64,000 bases of DNA from Uliginosibacterium sp036017065 (GTDB lineage: Bacteria; Pseudomonadota; Gammaproteobacteria; Burkholderiales; Rhodocyclaceae). The notes beneath the pieces are model-generated. The model was not told the origin of the DNA. It saw only the letters and a list, made by a program, of their open reading frames with translations, and ran no database searches. A program made the position numbers and the translations under genes. Every line of letters starts with the position of its first letter. Position 1 is the stretch's first letter. Below are positions 16,038-24,791 of the stretch, one piece after another. The stretch spans positions 1,364,001 to 1,428,000 of the forward strand of contig NZ_JAYXHR010000001.1 of NCBI RefSeq assembly GCF_036017065.1, given 5' to 3'.

Positions 16038-16982
16038 TCAGAGGGAAGCGGTGAGTTGCGGCACCAGTTCGAACAGGTCGCCGACCAGGCCGTAGTTCGC
16101 CACCTGGAAGATCGGCGCATCCGGGTCCTTGTTGATGGCGACGATGACCTTGGATTCGGTCATGCCGGCCAGATGCTGGATCGCGCCGGAGATGCCGATG
16201 GCGATGTACAGCTCGGGCGCCACCACCTTGCCGGTCTGGCCGACCTGGGCATCATTGGGCACGTAGCCGGCATCCACTGCGGCACGCGAGGCGCCGAGCG
16301 CGGCACCCAGCTTGTCGGCCAGCGGTTCGACCAGGGTCTTGAAGGCGTCGGCGCTGCCCAGCGCACGGCCGCCGGAGACGACCACGCGCGCGTTGCCCAG
16401 CTCGGGGCGGGCGGATACGGCCAGTTCGCGATTGAGCAGCTTCGACACGCCGAGGTCCGGACCCTGCGGTGCGTTCTCCACCGCGGCGCTGCCGCCACCG
16501 GTGGGCGCCGCATCGAATGCGGAGCTGCGAATAGTGACGACCTTCACCGGGTCACTGCTCTGCACGGTGGCGAGGGCATTGCCGGCGTAGATGGGGCGGA
16601 CGAAGGTGTCCGGCGACTTCACCGCGACGATGTCCGACACCTGGGCCACGTCCAGCAGCGCCGCAACGCGCGGGCCGAGGTTCTTGCCGAAGGCGGAAGC
16701 GGCCACCAGCACGTGGGTGTAGGTGCCCGCCATCTGCGCCAGGATGATGGCGGCATTCTCGACGAGCTGGTCCTTGTAGTGGGCGGCGTCGATGACGCGC
16801 ACGCGGGCGATGCCGTCGATCTTCGCGGCATCCGCCGCCGCAGCGGCGCAACCGCTGCCCAGCACGACGATGTCGATGGAGGTTTGCGTCGCGGCACCGA
16901 TCTGCTGCGCAGCCGTCACCGCATGCAGGGTGGCGGACTTGATGTGTTGGTTGTCGTGTTCGGCAATGACCAGAATGCTCAT
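16038..16982 (-). CDS. etfA: Electron transfer flavoprotein alpha subunit
   Basis: 314-aa FAD-binding subunit of ETF. The C-terminal FAD domain shows VVSGGRALGSADAFKTLVEP, LADKLGAALGASRAAVDAGY, VPNDAQVGQTGKVVAPELYI and GISGAIQHLAGMTESKVIVA, then INKDPDAPIFQVANYGLVGD. All are signature stretches. It accepts electrons from acyl-CoA dehydrogenases and feeds ETF:quinone oxidoreductase. It starts 11 bp after etfB in the same operon. Confidence 0.96.
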   Translation of the reverse strand: MSILVIAEHDNQHIKSATLHAVTAAQQIGAATQTSIDIVVLGSGCAAAAADAAKIDGIARVRVIDAAHYKDQLVENAAIILAQMAGTYTHVLVAASAFGKNLGPRVAALLDVAQVSDIVAVKSPDTFVRPIYAGNALATVQSSDPVKVVTIRSSAFDAAPTGGGSAAVENAPQGPDLGVSKLLNRELAVSARPELGNARVVVSGGRALGSADAFKTLVEPLADKLGAALGASRAAVDAGYVPNDAQVGQTGKVVAPELYIAIGISGAIQHLAGMTESKVIVAINKDPDAPIFQVANYGLVGDLFELVPQLTASL

Positions 16983-16993
16983 GTCCTGTCCCC

Positions 16994-17743
16994 TCAGATG
17001 ACCTTGGCTTCGTCGCGCAGGCGCGACACCAGTTCGGCGACATTCGCCAGGATGACGCCGCCTGCGCGCCTGGGCGGCTCGGCAACGTCGAGGGTCTTCA
17101 GGCGCGGCGCGATGTCCACGCCAAGCTCTTCGGCCTTGAGGGTTTCCAGCGGCTTCTTCTTGGCCTTCATGATATTCGGCAGCGAGGCGAAGCGCGGCTC
17201 GTTCAGGCGCAGGTCAACCGTGACCACAGCCGGCAGGCTGAGCTCGACCGTTTCCAGGCCGCCGTCGATCTCGCGCGTCACCGTCACCTTGTTATCGCCG
17301 ACGACGACCTTCGAGGCGAAGGTGGCCTGCGGCCAGCCCAGCAGCGCCGCCAGCATCTGGCCGGTCTGGTTGGCATCGTCGTCGATGGCCTGCTTGCCCA
17401 GCACCACCAGTTGCACGCCTTCGCGCTCGGCCACCGTGCGCAGCAGCTTGGCCACGGCCAGCGGTTGCAGCTCGGCCTCGGTCTCCACCAGCACGGCGCG
17501 GTCGGCGCCGACGGCCATGGCGGTACGCAGGGTGTCCTGCGCAGCCGTCACGCCGCAACTGACGGCGATGACTTCGCTGGCGACGCCGCCTTCGCGCAGG
17601 CGCACGGCTTCCTCGACGGCAATTTCGTCGAAGGGGTTCATGGCCATCTTGACGTTGGCGAGATCGACGCCGGAGCCGTCAGCCTTGACGCGCACCTTGA
17701 CGTTGAAATCGACCACCCGCTTCACGGGGACGAGGATCTTCAC
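16994..17743 (-). CDS. etfB: Electron transfer flavoprotein beta subunit
   Basis: 249-aa AMP-binding subunit of ETF. It begins MKILVPVKRVVDFNVKVRVK and carries MAMNPFDEIAVEEAVRLRE, LVVLGKQAIDDDANQTGQML and the C-terminal recognition-loop region RFASLPNIMKAKKKPLETLK that docks partner dehydrogenases. It is the first gene of the etfBA-105aa-acyl-CoA dehydrogenase operon. The 18-bp palindrome 56 bp upstream is a likely control site. Confidence 0.96.
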   Translation of the reverse strand: MKILVPVKRVVDFNVKVRVKADGSGVDLANVKMAMNPFDEIAVEEAVRLREGGVASEVIAVSCGVTAAQDTLRTAMAVGADRAVLVETEAELQPLAVAKLLRTVAEREGVQLVVLGKQAIDDDANQTGQMLAALLGWPQATFASKVVVGDNKVTVTREIDGGLETVELSLPAVVTVDLRLNEPRFASLPNIMKAKKKPLETLKAEELGVDIAPRLKTLDVAEPPRRAGGVILANVAELVSRLRDEAKVI

Positions 17744-17798
17744 GCTGTGTTTCTCCAGGGAAAGGCGGACCGGCAGGAAGCCGCCGCGAGACCTGCTC

Positions 17799-17816
17799 CG
17801 TACGCTAGCGTACGGT
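17799..17816. promoter_or_regulatory. 18-bp palindrome upstream of etfB
   Basis: CCGTACGCTAGCGTACGG is a perfect palindrome in the etfB upstream region, of the size and symmetry typical of TetR/AcrR-family operators. Fatty-acid operons in proteobacteria are often controlled by such regulators. No known consensus is claimed. Confidence 0.6.
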
Positions 17817-17826
17817 CAGAAATGCT

Positions 17827-17850
17827 TCAAGCCGGGATAGCCCGGCTTGA
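17827..17850 (-). terminator. Stem-loop after fpr
   Basis: Perfect 10-bp arms TCAAGCCGGG and CCCGGCTTGA flank the loop ATAG. It lies between the fpr stop and the etfB promoter and would stop fpr transcription. On the minus strand a short T-containing stretch (AGCATTTCTG) follows, so termination is plausible but not classical. Confidence 0.55.
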
Positions 17851-17900
17851 GGGATGGGGTGACGCCAAGGATACCGCCGCAAACACTTGAACAACCTGCG

Positions 17901-18010
17901 CTGCGCAGAAATCGTCGCGAGCGGCCCGAGGTCGAAACCGATTCTGGAAACTGAGGCGGAGTCGTACTGAAGTACGGCGAGCATCGGAGTTTCGGGATCG
18001 GGCTGCGCAG
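17901..18010. repeat. Betaproteobacterial intergenic repeat, copy A
   Basis: About 110 bp bounded on both ends by the palindromic octamer CTGCGCAG. Read on the minus strand it contains GATGCTCGCCGTACTTCAGT, and its order of blocks (CTACTGCGC, GATGCTCGCCGTACT, GTACG, then CCGCTCGC) matches copy B at 28257-28382. It lies just after fpr. Confidence 0.7.
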
Positions 18011-18022
18011 TAGATTTATTCG

Positions 18023-18799
18023 TCAGCGTTCGACGAAGGCGCGTTCGAGGACGTAATCGCCGGGTTCGCCCACGCTCGGGGAAATCTTGAATCCGCGCGA
18101 ATCCAGCAGCTTGGAGATGTCCATGTTCAGGCTGTGGCTGCCGCAGATCATGATGCGGTCGGTTTCCGGGTTCAGCGACGGCAGGCCGAGGTCGTCGGTC
18201 AGCTTGTTGGAGACGATCAGGTCGGTGATGCGGCCCTGGTTGCGGAAGGGCTCGCGCGTGACGCTGGGGTAGTACAGCAGCTTGTCACGCACCATCTCGC
18301 CGAGGAACTCGTCGTTGGGCAGGTCTTCCTCGAAGAACTGCTGGTAAGCCAGTTCGTTCACGTAGCGCACGCCGTGGAACAGGATGACCTTCTCGAAGCG
18401 CTCGTAGGCTTCCGGGTCGCGCGCCAGGCTCAGGAACGGCGCCAGCCCGGTGCCGGTGCCCACCAGGTAGAGGTTCTTGCCGGGACGCAGGTCGTCCAGC
18501 AGCAGCGTGCCGGTGGGCTTGTGGCCGATGAGGATCTCGTCGCCGACCTGCAGGTGCTGCAGGCGGGAGGTCAGCGGGCCGTTGGGCACCTTGATGCTGA
18601 AGAACTCCAGGTGCTCTTCGTAGTTGGCGCTGGCGATGCTGTAGGCACGCAGCAGCGGCTTGTTCTCGGTCGCCAGCCCGATCATCACGAAATGACCGTT
18701 GCGGAAACGGAAGCCAGGGTTGCGCGTCGTCTTGAAACTGAACAGGGTATCGTTCCAGTGATGTACGCTCAGCACGCGTTCGGGGGCCACACTCGCCAT
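18023..18799 (-). CDS. fpr: Ferredoxin/flavodoxin--NADP+ reductase
   Basis: 258-aa FAD enzyme of the bacterial FNR class. It shows the FAD motif RAYSIAS, PTGTLLLDDL and the NADP-binding GTGTGLAPFLSLARDP. FHGVRYVNELAYQ and ICGSHSLNMDISKLL follow, and the C-terminus EPGDYVLERAFVER resembles the bacterial subclass I FNR. It exchanges electrons between NADPH and ferredoxin or flavodoxin, often in oxidative-stress defence or biosynthesis. It is divergent from a TetR gene, with 132 bp between starts. Confidence 0.93.
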   Translation of the reverse strand: MASVAPERVLSVHHWNDTLFSFKTTRNPGFRFRNGHFVMIGLATENKPLLRAYSIASANYEEHLEFFSIKVPNGPLTSRLQHLQVGDEILIGHKPTGTLLLDDLRPGKNLYLVGTGTGLAPFLSLARDPEAYERFEKVILFHGVRYVNELAYQQFFEEDLPNDEFLGEMVRDKLLYYPSVTREPFRNQGRITDLIVSNKLTDDLGLPSLNPETDRIMICGSHSLNMDISKLLDSRGFKISPSVGEPGDYVLERAFVER

Positions 18800-18888
18800 G
18801 ATTCGGGGGGTCTCGCAGTAGATTGATTACACAATGCATTTATATGTCGGCACGGCCTCCGCCACAACGCACTTGCTTTTACTTGAAT

Positions 18889-18903
18889 ATAACCATCGGT
18901 TAT
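18889..18903. promoter_or_regulatory. Palindrome ATAACC-ATC-GGTTAT, TetR operator candidate
   Basis: A 6-3-6 inverted repeat 28 bp before the TetR start codon, in the shared gap with fpr. Half-sites and position suit autoregulation by the adjacent TetR-family protein. Confidence 0.55.
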
Positions 18904-18931
18904 CAACAACCGGAATAACGGCATTTCAAGA

Positions 18932-19510
18932 ATGGAAAATGCAATGCCTTCGCGCAGCCTGGACCGCGATGCCTGGGTGCGTCTTGCTGTGGACATCCTT
19001 GCCGAGGAGGGCCTCGCGGGCCTGCGCGTGGAGGCCCTGGCCAAGCGCCTGGGGGTGACCAAGGGCAGCTTCTACTGGCATTTCAAGGACCGCCAGGCGT
19101 TGCTGGACGCCGTGCTGGAAGAGTGGCGCACGGGCCGTATCCAGGATTGCGAGCGGCAGGCGCAAGTATCGCCGGACCGCGCCGCCGAGCAGTTGCGCCA
19201 CGTCATGGACACCTACGCGATCAATCCCAACCGCAAGGGCGTGATGATCGAACTGGCGGTACGCGACTGGGCGCGCCGCGATGCGGCCGCGGCCTCGGCC
19301 GTGGAACAGGTGGACGAGGCGCGGCGCAACAACGCCGCCCAGCTGTTCCGCACGGCGGGCTTCGCCGACGAGGAGGCCGAAATGCGCGCGCTGCTGCTCT
19401 ACACGCACGCCTTCGGCCTGTCGATGATGGTGTTCGAGCGCCATGGCGACGAGGTCGCCCGGCTGCACACGGCGATCGCCGCCCTGATCGCAGGCTCGCC
19501 GCGGAACTGA
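18932..19510 (+). CDS. TetR/AcrR family transcriptional regulator
   Basis: 192-aa regulator. The N-terminal helix-turn-helix is clear: LAVDILAEEGLAGLRVEALA, KRLGVTKGSFYWHFKDRQAL and LDAVLEEW. The C-terminal ligand domain is helical with no recognisable specificity. An alternative ATG lies four codons downstream (18944). It is divergent from fpr and preceded by a palindrome, so it may control fpr and itself. Confidence 0.88.
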   Translation: MENAMPSRSLDRDAWVRLAVDILAEEGLAGLRVEALAKRLGVTKGSFYWHFKDRQALLDAVLEEWRTGRIQDCERQAQVSPDRAAEQLRHVMDTYAINPNRKGVMIELAVRDWARRDAAAASAVEQVDEARRNNAAQLFRTAGFADEEAEMRALLLYTHAFGLSMMVFERHGDEVARLHTAIAALIAGSPRN

Positions 19511-19558
19511 AAGCGCCGCCGCGATTTGCGCGGCAGCACTCCAGCGGCCGTGCTTCAT

Positions 19559-20683
19559 TTACTTCGCGCCCGTCTCCTCGGCGGTATCGCGCGCCACGTC
19601 GGGCAAGGTCGGCGCATCCGCCTTGGCCGGCTTGTCGTGGCCATAGACCCAGGTGTCCAGCAGCGTCCAGGCCACGGCCAGCAGCACGGGGCCGATGAAC
19701 AGGCCGAGCATGCCGAAGGAAATCAGGCCGCCCAGCACGCCGATGAACACCAGCAGGAACGGCAGGTCGGCACCGCGCTGGATCAGCCAGGGGCGGATCA
19801 CGTTGTCCACGCTGCCCACGAAAACCGACCACACCAGCAGGGCCGTCCCCCAGCCACTCTGACCGGACCAGTACAGCCAGATGGTGGCCGGAATGAGCAC
19901 CACCAGCGGGCCGATCTGCGCCAGCGTGGTCATGAACATGATGGCAGCGAGCAGCCCGGCCAGCGGGATGCCGGCCACCCACACGCCGATGCCGCCAAGC
20001 ATGGACTGGATGACGGCCGTGACCACCAGGCCGATCGCCACGCTGCGGATCGCCTGACCCGCCAGGACGACCACCGCTTCCCCGTTGTCACCGGCCAGGC
20101 GCCGGAAGAAGGCGATGACGCCGGCGGCAGCGATCTCGCCGCGCATGTACATGACGGCCGCGATGACCAGCATCAGCAGGAACTGCAGCAAGGCCATACC
20201 GGCCCCGCCCGCATGCGCCACCAGCCAGCTCGCCACGGCCTTGCCCGCGGCAGCGAGCTGCGGCCGCCATTGCAGGATGTCGCCGTCGATGACGGTCAGC
20301 CACAGTTCGACGAGTTGCGGACCCGCCACCGGGATACTCGCCAGCCAGGACGGCGGCTGTGGCAGGGGGCCGTCGACGATGCGCCCGCCCCAGCCCGCGA
20401 TCTCGTCGGCCTGGGTCGCCAGCGTGGCCACCGCCAGGCACAGGGGCAGGATGAGCACGAGGAGCAGGCCGAGCAGCAGCACCGCCACCGCCAGGCCGCG
20501 CCGTCCACCCAGCCGCGCCTGCAGGCGGATCATCAGGGGCCAGGTGGCGATCACCACCATCGCGGCCCAGATGCCCGCCCCCAGGAAGGGGAACAGCACC
20601 CACAGCGACGCCAGCAACAGGGCCAGGATGGACAGCACCGCCAGCACGATGCGTGGCAGGTCGTAACGGTCAGGAGGGTTCAT
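19559..20683 (-). CDS. AI-2E family transporter (PerM/TqsA-like)
   Basis: 374-aa inner-membrane protein with about eight hydrophobic segments, including the N-terminal pair LPRIVLAVLSILALLLASLW and LFPFLGAGIWAAMVVIATWP. The C-terminal family signature region is GTALLVWSVFVGSVDNVIRP, WLIQRGADLPFLLVFIGVLG and GLISFGMLGLFIGPVLLAVA. Members include the autoinducer-2 exporter TqsA, but most, like this one, have unknown substrates. The ATG at 20683 was chosen where the conserved region begins. Confidence 0.88.
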   Translation of the reverse strand: MNPPDRYDLPRIVLAVLSILALLLASLWVLFPFLGAGIWAAMVVIATWPLMIRLQARLGGRRGLAVAVLLLGLLLVLILPLCLAVATLATQADEIAGWGGRIVDGPLPQPPSWLASIPVAGPQLVELWLTVIDGDILQWRPQLAAAGKAVASWLVAHAGGAGMALLQFLLMLVIAAVMYMRGEIAAAGVIAFFRRLAGDNGEAVVVLAGQAIRSVAIGLVVTAVIQSMLGGIGVWVAGIPLAGLLAAIMFMTTLAQIGPLVVLIPATIWLYWSGQSGWGTALLVWSVFVGSVDNVIRPWLIQRGADLPFLLVFIGVLGGLISFGMLGLFIGPVLLAVAWTLLDTWVYGHDKPAKADAPTLPDVARDTAEETGAK

Positions 20684-20758
20684 GTCGGCAGGTGTGGTTG
20701 GGGGGTAGCGCGCATGATGCCGCAAGGCCGGGGCGTCGCGTGAAGCGCGTGGGGTGAC

Positions 20759-21886
20759 TCAGGCCCGGTCATCGAGCAGGTCGTCCCACCAGCCGCGCTG
20801 ATGGGGATCGAGGAAAGTCGTGTGCAGGTCGACCGACGAGCGCTCGCCCAGCGCGTCGAAGTTCTCCGCCAGCCAGGCCTCCGCACACGCCCTGCCCTGT
20901 TCGCGCAGGCGCAGCAGGAAGCGGCGGTCCGGCGACAGCTTGCTGCCGATGGAGTACTCCGACAACGCGTCGTCGGCGCGGATGGCATGGATGTACATGC
21001 GCTTGACGTGCGCCTCCTCCTTGATCCAGCCCAGGTCCAGCATGCGCTGGATGTGCGCGATGTGGCGCAGTTCGGCCAGCAGCGAGGAGTTGAAGGACAC
21101 TTCGTTGATGCGGTCGAAGATCTCGTGCGGCGTCCTCGGCAGGCGCTCGCGGGTCAGGGGATTCAGATGCACGATGATCAGGTCCGGCGTCACCGTGTGG
21201 CGGTTGAGCGGAAACAGCGCCGGATTGCCCAGATAGCCGCCGTCCCAGTAATGCTGGCCGTCGATCTCCACGGCGTGGAAGAGGAACGGCAGGCAGGCCG
21301 AGGCCGCCACCACGTCCAGCGTCAGTTCCTCGTTGCGGAACACGCGCACCCGACCGGTGTTCACGTTGGTGGCCGACAGGAACACCTTGGGCCCCTTGTC
21401 GTCGCGCAGCAGGTCGAAGTTCACCGTCTCTTCCAGCAGGTCGCGCAGCGGATGGAAGTTGCGCGGATTCAGCTGGTAGGGCGAGAACATCCGCGTCATC
21501 GCCTCGAAGATGCGGTATGAGAAAGTGCCATCCACTTCCCACTCGCGGCCGAAGGGCAGCTCCCACATGAAGGGCCGGATCGGGCTGTACATCGACCCGA
21601 TGTCGGCAATGCGCCCCCAGAAGCCGTCCAGCAACTCGCGCGCCCGCGGCGGGCCGCCTTCACGCAGCCCCTGCGCCACGATCACCGCATTCATGGAGCC
21701 GGCGCTGGTCGCCGTGATGGCCTCGAAGTCGAGCCTGTCGTCTTCCAGCAGGCCATCGAGAATGCCCCAGGCAAACGCGCCGTGCGCGCCGCCGCCCTGC
21801 AAGGCGAGGTTGACGATGCGACGGCCCCGCTTGTCGACGACCCCACCCTCGGCGGCCGTACGAAGCGATGCGGCTTTTCTCGGCAT
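20759..21886 (-). CDS. Patatin-like phospholipase
   Basis: 375-aa Ser/Asp lipid acyl hydrolase. The oxyanion hole LALQGGGAHGAFAWGILDGL is followed by the nucleophile elbow ITATSAGSMNAVI, with Ser in TSAG. The catalytic Asp is in HYWDGGYLGNPAL. All three elements are intact, except that the first Gly of GxSxG is Ala (ATSAG). There is no signal peptide, so a cytosolic or membrane-surface role in lipid turnover is likely. The start at MPRKAAS was chosen. It is not obviously linked to neighbours. Confidence 0.88.
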   Translation of the reverse strand: MPRKAASLRTAAEGGVVDKRGRRIVNLALQGGGAHGAFAWGILDGLLEDDRLDFEAITATSAGSMNAVIVAQGLREGGPPRARELLDGFWGRIADIGSMYSPIRPFMWELPFGREWEVDGTFSYRIFEAMTRMFSPYQLNPRNFHPLRDLLEETVNFDLLRDDKGPKVFLSATNVNTGRVRVFRNEELTLDVVAASACLPFLFHAVEIDGQHYWDGGYLGNPALFPLNRHTVTPDLIIVHLNPLTRERLPRTPHEIFDRINEVSFNSSLLAELRHIAHIQRMLDLGWIKEEAHVKRMYIHAIRADDALSEYSIGSKLSPDRRFLLRLREQGRACAEAWLAENFDALGERSSVDLHTTFLDPHQRGWWDDLLDDRA

Positions 21887-22178
21887 GGCGGTTCCTCCCA
21901 AAGGCAGCGTGATCCAGGCAGACACGAAGCAGACGGACGAAGCAGACAGAGCTATCGCAGCGCACGAGCGCAGGCTGACGCGACTCTAGCCCAGCCATGC
22001 GACGCCCGCCATCCCGTCAGCATTAAATCTGGATGGGCGTTATGGCTTGCCTGTCACCCCCGGGACGGCCGTAACGGCCTTCTGCGCGGCGCCAGAGCCC
22101 GGAACCGCCCGCAGGGCCGGTGTTACCATTCCGCCCTCGCCGCCCGCATGGCGGCGCACCCCGCACCACGCCCCCGCC

Positions 22179-23102
22179 TTGAAAACCTTCATTACACGTG
22201 GATTTGCCCTGCTGCTGACGGCGGGCCTGTTCGTCTGGCTCCTGCAAGGCCAGCACTGGCAGGGCGTGGGTGAGCGCATCGCACAGGTGCCGCCCTGGCA
22301 GATCGCCGTGGCGGTGGCTGCCTTCGCCCTCACCTACATGCTGCGCGCCGGCCGGGTGTACGACGAATTCCGGCACCTGGGCCACGTGGGCTACTTCGGC
22401 GTCCTGCGCCTGACCCTCGCCCACAACGCCGCGATCAACATCCTGCCTTTCCGCAGCGGCGAAGCGGCCTTCCCGCTGCTGCTCAACCGCTGGTTCGGCG
22501 TGCCCACGGCACGCGCCGTGGCAGCCCTGCTGTGGCTGCGCCTGCAGGACGCCTTCGTGGTGCTGGCCCTGGCCGCACTGGTGTGGCCCGCCCTGCCCGC
22601 ATGGCTGCGCGGGCTGTGGATCGCCGCCGTGGCGCTGGCCGCCTGGCTCATCCCGGCCTGGGCGCGCCGCCACCCCGAGGCCCTGCCCGAAGGCGGGCGG
22701 CTGGCGAAGCTGATGGGCAAACTGCGTGCCGCGCTGGCAGAATCCACCCGCGGCAGCGGCCGCAGCTGGTTGTGGACCATCGCCAACTGGTCGGTGAAGC
22801 TGGCCGCGCAGGCCTGGTTGCTGGCGGCCCTGCTGAACGCATCGCTTGCCACCGGCATCGCCGGCGCCATGGGCGTGGAGCTGGCGGCGATCCTGCCGAT
22901 CCAGGGCGTGGCCGGCTTCGGCACCTACGAGGCTGGCGGCGCCGCGCTGATGCGGCCGCACGGCGTCGCACTGGCCGACGGCCTGCAGGCCGCGCTGGCC
23001 CTGCACCTTTTCGTCATCGCCTGCGCACTGGCCGCAGGCGGTCTTGCCCTGGCCCTGCTGCCCGGCCCCAAGAATCCTGAAGCTCCTGAAAGCACCACCT
23101 GA
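22179..23102 (+). CDS. UPF0104/lysylphosphatidylglycerol-synthase-TM-like flippase-domain protein
   Basis: 307-aa integral membrane protein with about seven to eight helices. The family motif appears in HNAAINILPFRSGEAAFPLL and in ILPIQGVAGFGTYEAGGAAL, the P-R-GE and G-GTYE stretches of the MprF/AglD transmembrane domain. Such proteins often pair with polyprenyl-phosphate glycosyltransferases, as here with the GT2 gene 2 bp downstream. The TTG at 22179 is inferred from where hydrophobic sequence starts; upstream codons are unlike the family. Confidence 0.78.
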   Translation: MKTFITRGFALLLTAGLFVWLLQGQHWQGVGERIAQVPPWQIAVAVAAFALTYMLRAGRVYDEFRHLGHVGYFGVLRLTLAHNAAINILPFRSGEAAFPLLLNRWFGVPTARAVAALLWLRLQDAFVVLALAALVWPALPAWLRGLWIAAVALAAWLIPAWARRHPEALPEGGRLAKLMGKLRAALAESTRGSGRSWLWTIANWSVKLAAQAWLLAALLNASLATGIAGAMGVELAAILPIQGVAGFGTYEAGGAALMRPHGVALADGLQAALALHLFVIACALAAGGLALALLPGPKNPEAPESTT

Positions 23103-23104
23103 TC

Positions 23105-24172
23105 ATGACCGAACAGACCCTGCCCGCCATCATCCCCAGCCTGACGCCTGCGGAGCTGGCCGCGATTCCGCCGCACCGGCTGTCCATCGTGATCCCGATG
23201 TACAACGAAGTGGACAACGTGGAGCCGATGGTGGCCCGCGTGCATGAAGGCCTGGCCGGCTACCCGCAGCCCTGGGAGCTGATCCTGGTGGACGACGGCA
23301 GCACCGACGACACGCCTGATGCCCTGCGCGCCACCGGCGCCAAGTACGGCCCGCATGTGCGCGTGCTGGAGCTGGCGCGCAACTTCAAGCAGACCGCCGC
23401 CATGCAGGCCGGCCTGGATGCCGCCCGGGGCGACGTCATCGCCACCCTGGACGGCGACCTGCAGAACGACCCGGTGGACATTCCGCGCATGGTGCGCCGC
23501 CTGCTGGTCGAAAAGCTGGACCTGGTGGCCGGCTGGCGCAAGAACCGCAAGGACGGCATGTTCCTGCGCAAGATTCCGTCGCGCATCGCCAACCGCCTGA
23601 TCGCACGCATCACCGGCGTGAAGCTCAACGACTACGGCTGCAGCCTCAAGGTGTACCGCGCCAGCGTCATCAAGAACGTGCGCCTGTACGGCGAGATGCA
23701 CCGCTTCATCCCGGCCTGGATGGCCACCGTCACCTCGCCGCGCCGCATCTCCGAGGAAGTGGTGAACCACCACGCGCGCATCCACGGCCAGAGCAAGTAC
23801 GGCATCTCGCGCACCTTCCGCGTGATCCTCGACCTGGTGTCGGTGTTCTTCTTCATGCGCTACCGCACCCGCCCCGGCCACTTCTTCGGCGGCATCGGCC
23901 TGGCCTTCGGCACGGTGGGCTCGCTGATCCTCGCCTACATGCTGGTGCTGAAGCTGCTGGGCGAGAGCATCGGCACGCGGCCGCTGCTGATGGTGGGCTT
24001 CTTCGCGCTGATCATGGGCGTGCAGTTCGTGCTCACCGGCGTGATGGGCGAAACCCTGTCGCGCATCTACTTCGAGGCAGGCACGGCCAACCTGTACCAG
24101 ACCCGTGACCCGGATTCACCGTCGGACAGCGAGGCCTGGCATCGCATCGGCAACGAAGGGAACGCGCAATGA
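23105..24172 (+). CDS. GT2 polyprenyl-phosphate glycosyltransferase (DPM1/GtrB-like)
   Basis: 355-aa membrane-anchored glycosyltransferase. The catalytic domain begins LSIVIPMYNEVDNVEPMVAR, with nucleotide-binding LILVDDGSTDDTPDAL, the DGDLQNDP DXD site, and YGCSLKVYRASVIKNV. Two C-terminal transmembrane helices follow (GGIGLAFGTVGSLILAYMLV and LLMVGFFALIMGVQFVLTGV). This is the ArnC/GtrB/DPM1 plan that loads a sugar on undecaprenyl phosphate. It is coupled to the upstream flippase-like gene and overlaps gcvR downstream. Confidence 0.9.
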   Translation: MTEQTLPAIIPSLTPAELAAIPPHRLSIVIPMYNEVDNVEPMVARVHEGLAGYPQPWELILVDDGSTDDTPDALRATGAKYGPHVRVLELARNFKQTAAMQAGLDAARGDVIATLDGDLQNDPVDIPRMVRRLLVEKLDLVAGWRKNRKDGMFLRKIPSRIANRLIARITGVKLNDYGCSLKVYRASVIKNVRLYGEMHRFIPAWMATVTSPRRISEEVVNHHARIHGQSKYGISRTFRVILDLVSVFFFMRYRTRPGHFFGGIGLAFGTVGSLILAYMLVLKLLGESIGTRPLLMVGFFALIMGVQFVLTGVMGETLSRIYFEAGTANLYQTRDPDSPSDSEAWHRIGNEGNAQ

Positions 24173-24693
24173 GCATCGACCTGATCCTCACCGTCATCGG
24201 CGACGACCGCCCCGGCCTCGTCGAGGAACTCGCCAGCGGCATCGCCGCGCACGGCGGCAACTGGCTGGAGTCGTCCCTGTCGCACCTGTCCGGCAAGTTC
24301 GCCGGCATCGTGCGCGTGGAGTGCCCGCCGGAGAACGCCGAGGCCCTGCGCGCCGCCCTGGCATCCCTGCCGTCCCTGACGGTGTCGGCCCAGCTGACGC
24401 AGGCGGTGGATGTGGCCCCTGCCGGCCGCCACCTGACGCTGAGCCTGACCGGCCACGACCGCGTGGGCATCGTGCGCGAGGTGTCGCAGGTCATCGCCCG
24501 TCACGGTATCAATGTCGAAGGCCTCACCACCTGGACCTCCAGTGCGCCGATGTCCGGCGAGACGCTGTTCCATGCCGAGGCCGCCCTGCACGCCGACGCC
24601 AACCTGGACGCCGATGCGCTGCAGGCCGCGCTGGAAGCCATCTCCAACGAGCTGGTGGTGGACATCCTGCTGGACGAGATCGGACCGGACTGA
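24169..24693 (+). CDS. gcvR: ACT-domain regulator, GcvR-like
   Basis: 174-aa protein of two tandem ACT domains, DLILTVIGDDRPGLVEELAS at residues 4-23 and LTLSLTGHDRVGIVREVSQV at about 89-108. This matches GcvR, the glycine cleavage system accessory repressor, in length and layout. ACT domains bind amino acids such as glycine. No gcv genes are nearby and the gene overlaps the GT2 gene (ATGA), so the regulatory target is uncertain. Confidence 0.82.
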   Translation: MSIDLILTVIGDDRPGLVEELASGIAAHGGNWLESSLSHLSGKFAGIVRVECPPENAEALRAALASLPSLTVSAQLTQAVDVAPAGRHLTLSLTGHDRVGIVREVSQVIARHGINVEGLTTWTSSAPMSGETLFHAEAALHADANLDADALQAALEAISNELVVDILLDEIGPD

Positions 24694-24718
24694 GGCCGCA
24701 AAGCGGGGATCGCCCGGC

Positions 24719-24746
24719 TTGCATGCCGGTCTGCCGCTGCTATCAT
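24719..24746 (+). promoter_or_regulatory. Sigma-70-like promoter for gamma carbonic anhydrase gene
   Basis: TTGCAT (-35, 24719-24724) and TATCAT (-10, 24741-24746) are separated by 16 bp and lie 45 bp before the start codon, in the 98-bp gap after gcvR. Confidence 0.5.
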
Positions 24747-24791
24747 GGGTTTTCCGCTGTGCACAGCAGCAAATGTTTTTGAATCAATAGC

